NCBI GenBank assembly: GCA_009684525.1
Contig: WKKR01000007.1
Span: 62,001 to 126,000, forward strand
Length of the DNA: 64,000 bases
DNA from: Geobacter sp.
Lineage (GTDB): Bacteria; Desulfobacterota; Desulfuromonadia; Geobacterales; DSM-12255
Direction: 5' to 3'
The notes under the pieces were generated by a model. That model searched no databases and was not told the DNA's origin. It saw nothing but the letters and a program-made list of their open reading frames with translations. Below, piece after piece: positions 12,001 through 17,676 of this stretch. Made by a program: the position numbers and the translations under genes. Position 1 is the stretch's first letter. Every line of letters starts with the position of its first letter.

Positions 12001-12581
12001 ACCTAATGGCCATCGACGAATACAAGGAGCTGGAAGAGCGCTACACCTTCCTCTCCTCCCAGAAAGCCGACCTGGAGGACTCGCTGCAGGAGCTGCAGAA
12101 GGCGATCCAGCGGATCAACCGCACCACCCGCAAGCGCTTCCTGGAGACCTTCCATCTGGTCAACGAGCAGTTCCAGGAGGTCTTTCCCCGGCTCTTCTGC
12201 GGCGGCCGCGCCGAGCTGCGGCTGACCAACGAGGAAGACCTGCTGGAGACCGGCATCGAGATCATCGTCCAGCCGCCGGGCAAGAAGCTGCAGAACGTCT
12301 CGCTCCTCTCCGGCGGCGAAAAGGCGCTCACCGCGGTGGCGCTCATCTTCTCCATCTTCCTGGTCAAGCCCTCCCCCTTCTGTCTGCTCGACGAGGTCGA
12401 CGCCCCGCTGGACGACGCCAACATCGGCCGATTCAACGACATGATCCGGGAGATGACCGCCTTCTCCCAGTTCATCCTCATCACCCACTCCAAAACCACC
12501 ATGGCGGTCGCCGACACCCTCTACGGCGTCACCATGGAAGACCCCGGCGTCTCCAAGGTTGTTTCGGTCAGGCTGCAGTAG
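9051..12581 (+). CDS. smc: Chromosome partition protein SMC
   Basis: Condensin ATPase that compacts and segregates the chromosome with ScpA/ScpB. The protein has 1176 residues, the usual length. It has an N-terminal ATPase half with Walker A GPNGCGKSN (31-39), long coiled coils rich in Glu, Arg and Ala, and a hinge around 515-670 with Gly-rich turns (ATGGGVVTGGSAEG). The C-terminal half carries signature LLSGGEKALTAVA and Walker B FCLLDEVDAPLDDAN. No scpA or scpB is in the window. A long uninterrupted frame on the opposite strand is a codon-bias shadow. Confidence 0.97.
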   Translation: MKIKRIEIIGFKSFVDRTVLEFPPGVTAVVGPNGCGKSNVVDAIRWVMGEQSAKNLRGRQMEDIIFAGSETRKPLGMAEVSLVFSTDDGRVPAKYLNYSEIQVTRRLYRDGDSEYSLNKTPCRLLDINELFMDTGVGARAYSIIEQGRIGMILMAKPEERRFLIEEAAGVTKFKARKQVALKKIDNTRQNLLRIGDVVAEIRRQLNSLQRQAKKAERFRTLREELKGIEIAFATRRYRQLADESRQLELDLAERGVRVTSLAAEAASADNTLEERRIALLEEEKSLAAAQEEIFRAKGEYQSCENRLEFQRKELANLERQGSRFDEELTDLVRQQGEAEAELRHLEGRKGELLVEAAQEQEGLQSQNSVLEALRGEEAALLRRQEEERQQTISLLNRVAQLNNQQSEAGRRLARLAERFERSEREGAELAGRLSAAGVRVEELAAAFQKATEVKAGLAEAVGVLVARGTDLRNRLATAEQALQTGRDELSAKGSRLVSLKELDAQFAGYGQGVRTLFGAASFKGRFAGLVADLLETGEEYEAAVEGVLGERQQYVLCLRDEDALAAVAHLKETAGGRCSFLLPGWGDAAAVAALPEMPRLLDLVRITPDRRQLVEPLLADVYLADGLEAALAASRRHPRLTFVTREGEVATGGGVVTGGSAEGTGQGLIHTKREIRELTAKVAVLEETVAARSDERTRLRGELAAAEDELKRVRQELHQSEMQLVHLEKDLQRGREEVQRLEDRRSVKGMEDDQLVEEKSSLEQERAAAAEALAALEGEKAAREQDAAGLQADLKARRAEIDAHHEKLTGLKVRVATLEEKREANQRGIKRVSGLIDDLARKVVSLRQELVKGQEERERLQQEVARGDKALAALLQQHVAAEAAHAAVRARFEEQTSLLQEQEATLKVLREQLAAERDHVGQQSLRQTELNLQLRHLEGSMQERYLLDIAALPDDEPVADLDEPAMRQRQEELQKLVAELGEVNLMAIDEYKELEERYTFLSSQKADLEDSLQELQKAIQRINRTTRKRFLETFHLVNEQFQEVFPRLFCGGRAELRLTNEEDLLETGIEIIVQPPGKKLQNVSLLSGGEKALTAVALIFSIFLVKPSPFCLLDEVDAPLDDANIGRFNDMIREMTAFSQFILITHSKTTMAVADTLYGVTMEDPGVSKVVSVRLQ

Positions 12582-12922
12582 CCTCTTCTCTTTCAGCTCT
12601 CCCCTTCGTTTCCCGTTCCTGTGAAGTTATACGTTTAATGAAATACTATCATGTTCAGTAATGAGCATAGATTTTGGCTCTCTTCTTGGCAAAATACAGT
12701 CATAACTGCACGGAATGACACAATACGTTTGAGTGGCGTGTCGTTGTGACATTTGATACTGCAATTCAGAGTAAAAATCACCTTGCCTGTTGAGAGAAGC
12801 TGGTGTAGTAATCGTCATTGAATCAATGGGTTATGGGGGGAGTTGTTTACTGGTTGATAGACTGATTCGCAATCAACAAATCAACGACGTCTCGTTAGCT
12901 CCGTCGCCCGCCCCTGGGAAAG

Positions 12923-13049
12923 CATCTACATGTAGATGAAACGTGATAACTGGGAATAATGGCAAAAGCATCTATATATAGATGACAGGCAGTCGTATAC
13001 ATATAGATGCAAGCATCTACATGTATATACAAGCATCTACATATAGATA
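12923..13049. repeat. Five copies of a 16-bp palindrome, consensus CATCTAYATRTAGATG
   Basis: Copies start at 12923 (perfect palindrome CATCTACATGTAGATG), 12969 (perfect, CATCTATATATAGATG), 12994, 13014 and 13034. The last three are each degenerate in one half. Start-to-start distances are 46, 25, 20 and 20 bp, so the last three lie about two helical turns apart on one DNA face. Position directly upstream of the gene at 13092 and dyad symmetry suggest an operator array for a dimeric regulator. No spacer variability of the CRISPR kind is present. Confidence 0.7.
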
Positions 13050-13057
13050 ACAGCCTC

Positions 13058-13077
13058 TAACCGGTGATTTACGAGTT
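13058..13077 (+). repeat. 20-bp leader motif, copy 1
   Basis: TAACCGGTGATTTACGAGTT matches the copy at 17636-17655 in 19 of 20 positions. Both copies end 15-21 bp before a predicted start codon, in otherwise unrelated flanks. Confidence 0.55.
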
Positions 13078-13091
13078 GAACAGGACAAAAA

Positions 13092-13784
13092 ATGGATATA
13101 ACCCCATCTACAATTTTCACTGCAATCGCCGCAGCAATCATTACTGGCCTACTAACCCTTGTTGGACTGATTATTTCTAAAGAAAACAAAACTTCTGAAT
13201 TCCGGCAACAGTGGATTGATAACCTGCGCCGCGAAGTATCGGACTTTGTAGGTCATATAGAAGTAATTATTCTTCACGGTCGTTGGCTGCATGAAAAAAC
13301 AAAAAATAAATCAGGCTTAGAGGCAACAAAGGAAATAGAAAAATGCATAGAATCAATTCAGGAAAGCGTCTGTCAAGCTCACAGTTTAGCGAGGAGCATA
13401 TTGCTTCGTCTAAATCCTCATGAACATCAAGATATTCGCGAGATTATGCAGATTCTCGATAAGCAGTTGGAGACATTACCACTGCCAACAAGAGATGAAA
13501 CAAGTAAAACTTTAAATCGGCTTACGGAGGCAATACAGAAGGAATTAAAGATAGAATGGGAAAGAGTAAAAAGAGGTGAGCCAACTTTTAGAACGACGAA
13601 AACTGTAGTAACCATCGCGTTAGTAGCTGTGATCAGTGCCTTGATTGCCTTAGCAATAATAATCACTATTAAACCAGCTTCAGTCAAAGCATCAAAAACC
13701 TATGTCAAACCCTGCCAATGCCAATTTACCTCAGCAAAATCTATTTCGGCAATCATACGTGACGTAGGACGTACCAGAAAATAG
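13092..13784 (+). CDS. Two-TM membrane protein of unknown function (possible integron cassette gene)
   Basis: A 230-residue protein with a transmembrane segment at about residues 8-29 and a second near 170-195. Between them is a charged helical region starting KENKTSEFRQQWIDNLRRE. The C-terminal tail is basic with a CQC motif. The FRQxWIDxLR segment just after the first TM recurs, as I recall, in small membrane proteins of unknown role; this is memory, not a search result. An AGGA ribosome site precedes the ATG. The gene follows the palindrome array and its stop codon overlaps the first base of an attC-like site. Base use is much more AT-rich than in smc, a sign of transfer. Confidence 0.7.
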   Translation: MDITPSTIFTAIAAAIITGLLTLVGLIISKENKTSEFRQQWIDNLRREVSDFVGHIEVIILHGRWLHEKTKNKSGLEATKEIEKCIESIQESVCQAHSLARSILLRLNPHEHQDIREIMQILDKQLETLPLPTRDETSKTLNRLTEAIQKELKIEWERVKRGEPTFRTTKTVVTIALVAVISALIALAIIITIKPASVKASKTYVKPCQCQFTSAKSISAIIRDVGRTRK

Positions 13785-13846
13785 TTCAACCCCCGGCTAG
13801 ACCCATCTCCGCTAACGCTCCGTGGGTCAGCCTTTAGCCGTTATAC
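13784..13846 (+). other. attC-like (59-base element) integron recombination site
   Basis: This 63-bp imperfect dyad begins right at the stop codon with GTTCAAC, which fits the R'' consensus RYYYAAC. It ends with GTTATAC, a Vibrio-repeat-like variant of GTTRRRY. Inside, GGCTAGACCCA pairs with TGGGTCAGCC, leaving one unpaired A, like the extrahelical base of real attC sites. The terminal loop is TCTCCGCTAACGCTCCG. Size and placement after an ORF fit a cassette. No integrase or second clear attC is in the window. Confidence 0.55.
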
Positions 13847-13865
13847 AAGAAAAGGAGAACAAACC

Positions 13866-14204
13866 ATGAAATCATCAGTCAGACATCTTTCTAATTTAAT
13901 CATGAGCCTATTCCCCGAAGCCGATAAAGTAGAACCAAAACCAAACTTAGATTATCTCTGCATGGATATGACATGGAAAACCAATGACGATCCACAAAGA
14001 AAAAGCAAAAGATCAAAAACATTCAGAATAACCATAAGCCAAGAACAAATCGAAGATTATGAGCTGTTGCCACAACGTGCTAAAGACGAGTTTGACGAAA
14101 AAGTAACCCATTTCATTCAGAACAAAAAAACTTCAATGGAGCCAATTCACAACAATCCATATGGCGCATCAGCGCCGATAGAAGAATGGCATGTTGTAGT
14201 GTAA
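13866..14204 (+). CDS. Hypothetical 112-residue cytoplasmic protein
   Basis: No signal peptide, membrane segment or recognised domain. The protein is polar and rich in Lys, Asp and Glu, with a central DDPQRKSKRSKTFRITISQEQ segment. A good AAGGAG ribosome site lies 8 nt before the ATG. It begins 20 bp after the attC-like site, as the first gene of a following cassette would. Codon use is AT-rich like the gene before it. Confidence 0.6.
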   Translation: MKSSVRHLSNLIMSLFPEADKVEPKPNLDYLCMDMTWKTNDDPQRKSKRSKTFRITISQEQIEDYELLPQRAKDEFDEKVTHFIQNKKTSMEPIHNNPYGASAPIEEWHVVV

Positions 14205-14385
14205 ATTTTTCACCAAAAATTATTTCAAGCAAGTCAGCGTAAGGTTCTGACAAAAAGCCAATTAATGAATCAATGCGCCTTTTGGTTTCTGGTTCATGGC
14301 ATAGAGTTGGTGCCCACGGTTTAGGTGCTGGCAAATCCAGGGGCTGCGATCTCCTTGGAAGCGGAGAAAATGCAGGGGCGTCGGG

Positions 14386-14440
14386 GTCAGGACTTGAAAG
14401 TTTGATTAATGGATGAATGGTCAAGTTGTCAAGTCCTGAC
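14386..14440. repeat. 12-bp perfect inverted repeat with 31-bp loop
   Basis: GTCAGGACTTGA (14386-14397) and TCAAGTCCTGAC (14429-14440) are perfect complements. Sequences of the GGGGTCAGGACTTGA kind resemble ends of REP or MITE-like elements. The surrounding 14205-14499 stretch has no convincing gene. Confidence 0.6.
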
Positions 14441-14499
14441 TGTACGCAGTAACAGTTGGATATCTAAAGGGTTTAAGTCCCGTTCGGGGAGTCAGATCA

Positions 14500-15021
14500 A
14501 TGTATATAAAAATTCTTCCGACACTCGTGATCTTGACGCTTCTAGCCCCATCACACTCTTTTGCGAAGCAATCCGCGGATTCCATAGTGGCACGTATCAA
14601 GGCCAGAGGTGCGAATTTGGTTGTTCAAGAAACGTATCGTAATCCTGCGGAGTGGAGTTCTCTAATGGCCTCAATCAAGAGCGGGGACTCCGCTTGGCTT
14701 GAAGTAGCTCGACTACTCAGCCCCGGAACGGATGGCTCATCTGCCGAGGAACTTACGGTCGCAGCAGGGGACGCGTTAGAAAACAATCCCACTGATACAC
14801 TTCGAATTTTATGGCCCACATTCCGACTGGGTATGTGTCAATTCCTGCCTGACCAAACCGAACCTCGCTACCATACGTTCAAGCAGGCCATTGGTAGTTT
14901 GGAAAAGAGACTTCGAAAGTTACGAGGTGTCACTACACCTAATCTTGTTCCAGCAAGAGATGCTTGTATCACCGAGTTGCGTTCGTGGAGGCGCGAAGTC
15001 GAGCAGATGTATGGGAAATGA
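14500..15021 (+). CDS. Predicted periplasmic protein of unknown function
   Basis: A 173-residue protein with a typical signal peptide (MYIKILPTLVILTLLAP..SFA, cleavage near residue 22). The mature part is helical, with a Trp-containing segment (PAEWSSLMASIKSGDSAWLEVA) and conserved-looking Cys in GMCQF and RDACITE that could form a disulfide. GGGGAG precedes the ATG. No domain is recognised. It lies between the inverted repeat and repeat copy A. Confidence 0.65.
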   Translation: MYIKILPTLVILTLLAPSHSFAKQSADSIVARIKARGANLVVQETYRNPAEWSSLMASIKSGDSAWLEVARLLSPGTDGSSAEELTVAAGDALENNPTDTLRILWPTFRLGMCQFLPDQTEPRYHTFKQAIGSLEKRLRKLRGVTTPNLVPARDACITELRSWRREVEQMYGK

Positions 15022-15099
15022 TATTGAATACTCTTAAATCCCTAACAAGGTGGCGGCAGGCGGTCGCATGAGTATGAGGGGTCTGCCCTCGACATGTAC

Positions 15100-15215
15100 A
15101 GGCGTTGGGGCATGCAAACATGTAAAATTGTCGCGTAACATATCGATATCACAATATGTACGCATTGGGGCATAGAGACAAATGTAGAATCAATGGGCCT
15201 GTAGCACTGCAGTCC
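15100..15215. repeat. Diverged intergenic repeat, copy A
   Basis: Shares GGCRTTGGGG, CATG-A-AAATTGTC, an AT-rich TCGATAT core and GCATRGAGAC..AATG..GAATCAATG with copies B and C. It lies just upstream of the truncated lipoprotein gene at 15255. Confidence 0.5.
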
Positions 15216-15254
15216 TAGTCCTGTCGGCTTCTCTGGACAGTTGCGAGGTGACTC

Positions 15255-15584
15255 ATGAAAAATTCGTTTATCGGCCTCTGTTTCTTGATCCTGGTAATCT
15301 CGGGTTGCAGCGGGAGTGGTTCGTCGAGTTCAGGCGGAGGTTCTGTCTCGGGGATAGCTGCGGCAGGGGCCCCGATATCCGGTCAGGTTACGTTGACCGA
15401 CAGCCTCGGGGTGGTGCACGGCCCGGTGCCTATCGATGTGGATGGCAGCTATGCCGTGGATACGACAGGGTTCCCGCCTCCCTTCGTTGTCAAGGCATCA
15501 GGGGGCCGGGGGCAGGCCTGCAATCATGCAAAATTGTCACATAATTACTTGATATTGTTAGAATTTGCATTGGGACCTGTTTAA
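15255..15584 (+). pseudogene. Truncated lipoprotein fused to repeat copy B
   Basis: The first ~80 residues form a lipoprotein start: signal with lipobox VISGC, a Ser/Gly linker, then GIAAAGAPISGQVTLTDSLG and a beta-strand region like the start of large Geobacter-type carboxypeptidase-regulatory-like lipoproteins. After FVVKASGG the frame runs straight into repeat copy B and stops after 26 unrelated residues. The usual downstream domains are absent. I read this as a gene cut by recombination at the repeat, though a short expressed lipoprotein cannot be excluded. Confidence 0.6.
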
Positions 15585-15655
15585 CATGGAGACGAATGAT
15601 TAAGAAATTTATGATGGGGTACGGATGAATTTGCAGCTCTGCAGGAACGACCCTA
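15513..15655. repeat. Diverged intergenic repeat, copy B
   Basis: Closely related to copy C over 15574-15651: CTGTTTARCATGGAGACGA, then AATGATGGGG, GAATTTRCAGCTYTGCAGG and ACGAC. Its left part is read as the 3' end of the truncated lipoprotein, and it sits 40 bp before the lipoprotein gene at 15695. Confidence 0.65.
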
Positions 15656-15694
15656 TGACCACCATAAAAACTCAACTCTGGAGAACTGGCATTT

Positions 15695-16471
15695 ATGAAA
15701 TCCATTTCGTGTAGCAACCTTGTCACCCTGCTGTGTGTGCTCGCCCTCGCCGCTTCAATAACTGGATGCGGTGTCACCTTAAGCCCGGTAAAACGAAAGC
15801 CGTTGCAGATTGACCCACCCGAAATATCACTCGCTCCAACGACCCAAGCAGTTCTGGTTCGATTCGAAAATACATTGCCCGGTAAACCGTTACCGGAAAC
15901 GGTGTGGGACAATGTTTCAGGAGCTTTTTGGGACGTTGAGGAATCAAATCAGATCGGATTCACTCAGAATTACAGCAAGTATATCCCTGTAGTCGCAGTC
16001 GGCGGTGTGATAGGAGGTGCCGTCGGTGCCGCTTCTGACCCATCGCTGATAGAAACGAGGATTGTCATCCCGTTTGGGCGCATTTTCGAGGGGACCTTCA
16101 GGTCCGGGCTATCTAAAGCCTTTCCCAATTCATCAATTTGTTTCGACGCTCAATGCGAGGAGCAAACGCTTGCATCAGGCATCCCACAATACCTTGTGCG
16201 GGTAAAAGTCAGCGAATTCCAGGTCTGGGAACAGCCACTGAACCATATAAACCTTAAGGCCGTTGCCGTTTCCAAGGTCTATCGCCACCAGAACTTGACC
16301 GAACCGTTGTCGGTACATGAAGGACGTCAGGAACTGACGAAACAGTCCATGGGGTCTGTCTTTTCCACGAGTAGCGGGTTCATTTCGGAAATGAACAAGA
16401 TCTCCAACAGGTTTGCAGGTGCTCTTTCAGAAGACATCATTGGTAACATTCAAAATGGGCTGCACCCATAG
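15695..16471 (+). CDS. Predicted lipoprotein of unknown function
   Basis: A 258-residue protein. The N-terminal signal ends in the lipobox SITGC near residue 25. A glycine-rich hydrophobic stretch (VVAVGGVIGGAVGAA, about 100-114) could be membrane-associated. The rest is a mixed alpha/beta domain with a Cys pair (ICFDAQCEE). A GGAG site lies upstream. The gene is bracketed by repeat copies B and C, and neighbours are also exported proteins of unknown role. Confidence 0.65.
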   Translation: MKSISCSNLVTLLCVLALAASITGCGVTLSPVKRKPLQIDPPEISLAPTTQAVLVRFENTLPGKPLPETVWDNVSGAFWDVEESNQIGFTQNYSKYIPVVAVGGVIGGAVGAASDPSLIETRIVIPFGRIFEGTFRSGLSKAFPNSSICFDAQCEEQTLASGIPQYLVRVKVSEFQVWEQPLNHINLKAVAVSKVYRHQNLTEPLSVHEGRQELTKQSMGSVFSTSSGFISEMNKISNRFAGALSEDIIGNIQNGLHP

Positions 16472-16504
16472 GTAGAGGATGCTGGGGTCAGCGAGGGCAT
16501 TTGC

Positions 16505-16645
16505 GAGGCATTGGGGTCACCCATGCAATCAAACATCTTGATATCGCTAGATTGTGTATGTAGGGTCTGTTTAGCATGGAGACGATGAGGAATCAATGAT
16601 GGGGGCCGGATTGAATTTACAGCTTTGCAGGCACGACTCCACAGC
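16505..16645. repeat. Diverged intergenic repeat, copy C
   Basis: Matches copy B over most of its 3' half and copy A in its GGCATTGGGGTCA start and the GCATGGAGACGATGAGGAAT block. It ends about 80 bp before the exported-protein gene at 16727. Confidence 0.65.
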
Positions 16646-16726
16646 CAGGCACGCCGACCGACTGATGAGCCTGGGTGGGGCGGGTCATGGCTCGGCCGTT
16701 GGAAGGTCAAAGGAGGATTTTTGCCA

Positions 16727-17440
16727 ATGCTTATAATGATACTTTCTGTACTTATGGCCCTGATTTCAACTTCTGCCATCGCACAGCAGGCTCCAATTAA
16801 AGCAGGTGAGTACATTGCTGAAGGAGCCTCGGGTCATTTATCTATTAAACGCGGACCGAAAGGGTTACTTACGTTTTCAATTGAATCGGTCCACGTTAAT
16901 GGGCACACGTGCAGTGCGGATGGCGAAATTACCGGCCAGCAAGCGGTATTAGATGCAGGGGAAGAAGGCAAGTGTATTGTGCAGTTTACTCCAAAAGGTG
17001 CAGACATAGACGTTGCCGTCAATGATCAAGATATATGCCATTATTTCTGCGGTTCGCGTGCCAGTGGTTTTGATGGACTTTACTTGAAGCCGGTCCCTGG
17101 TTGCACTACGAAGGAACTAAAGAAGCGGCGCAGTGAATTCAAACGTCTCTATGACCAAAAGAAATTTCCTCAAGCGCAAATGGTGTTGAGCACAGTTCTT
17201 AATGATTGTGCGAAAATGCTTGATAGCCGTGAGGAAGGTTGGATTAGAAACGATCTGGCACTCACATATTATAAGCTGAATGATCGGGAGTCATGCCGCA
17301 AGTTGCTACAGCCTCTGGCAGAGTTGGCAGCGTTAAGCGATCAAGAGCTGGAGGAAGAATACGGCATAAGGCCCATGGACCTGACCGTTGATCTGCCGAT
17401 GATCAAGGCCACACGAACCAACTTGAAGTTATGTAAATGA
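16727..17440 (+). CDS. Exported protein with C-terminal TPR-like helices, function unknown
   Basis: The 237-residue form starts at the ATG at 16727, 10 nt after AAAGGAGG; an upstream in-frame start would add 34 residues encoded by repeat-flank sequence. A signal peptide (MLIMILSVLMALISTSAIAQ) is followed by a beta-rich domain (about 28-120) with four Cys, two in CHYFC, and a helical region (about 125-235) resembling TPR hairpins (RRSEFKRLYDQKKFPQAQ). It is probably periplasmic; its role is unknown. Confidence 0.65.
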   Translation: MLIMILSVLMALISTSAIAQQAPIKAGEYIAEGASGHLSIKRGPKGLLTFSIESVHVNGHTCSADGEITGQQAVLDAGEEGKCIVQFTPKGADIDVAVNDQDICHYFCGSRASGFDGLYLKPVPGCTTKELKKRRSEFKRLYDQKKFPQAQMVLSTVLNDCAKMLDSREEGWIRNDLALTYYKLNDRESCRKLLQPLAELAALSDQELEEEYGIRPMDLTVDLPMIKATRTNLKLCK

Positions 17441-17635
17441 TGGAGCTTGTAGCAGGATGGCTGAACGGTACGTTGTTTGTTGGTTGGTTTTCACCATGTA
17501 ATTATCTGATATTGCTTGGTTAAAAATCAAGCTGACTGCCTGTCATAATAAAGCTAGCAAGACAGAAACAACGTCCCACACTTACCCACATAGAGTGGGT
17601 CGACTTATTCCTTAATGGAGTAGCAATCAACCCCT

Positions 17636-17655
17636 TAACTGGTGATTTACGAGTT
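17636..17655 (+). repeat. 20-bp leader motif, copy 2
   Basis: TAACTGGTGATTTACGAGTT differs from copy 1 (13058-13077) at one base and lies 21 bp before the start of the gene at 17677. A small hairpin (ACCCAC/GTGGGT) lies about 40 bp upstream. The 236-bp gap before this gene holds nothing else recognised. Confidence 0.55.
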
Positions 17656-17676
17656 ATGTGAACCAATGGAGTGCGA

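Larger units (their letters stand above)
12582..13091. other. 510-bp AT-rich intergenic region between smc and the first accessory gene
   Basis: Composition drops sharply after smc. No convincing gene is present. The 3' part contains the five-copy palindrome array (12923-13049) and a 20-bp motif shared with position 17636. The 5' part (12600-12900) shows no recognised element. Confidence 0.6.

Noticed and set aside
12627-12818. 63-codon minus-strand frame after smc
   Set aside because: No ribosome site, no recognisable feature; chance frame in AT-rich DNA.
12923-13049. CRISPR array
   Set aside because: Units are palindromic and 16 bp with spacing of 20-46 bp, without unique spacers of constant length; no cas genes nearby.
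14113-14424. 103-codon minus-strand frame
   Set aside because: Overlaps the 3' end of the gene at 13866 and includes one arm of the inverted repeat; Pro-rich, no ribosome site or domain.
15040-15110. Second attC-like site (CCCTAAC ... GTTGGGG)
   Set aside because: The arms between the ends pair poorly and unevenly, and the GTTGGGG end belongs to repeat copy A.
17636-17655. End of an attC site
   Set aside because: GTTATGT follows the motif, but no complementary R''/L'' arm exists upstream.
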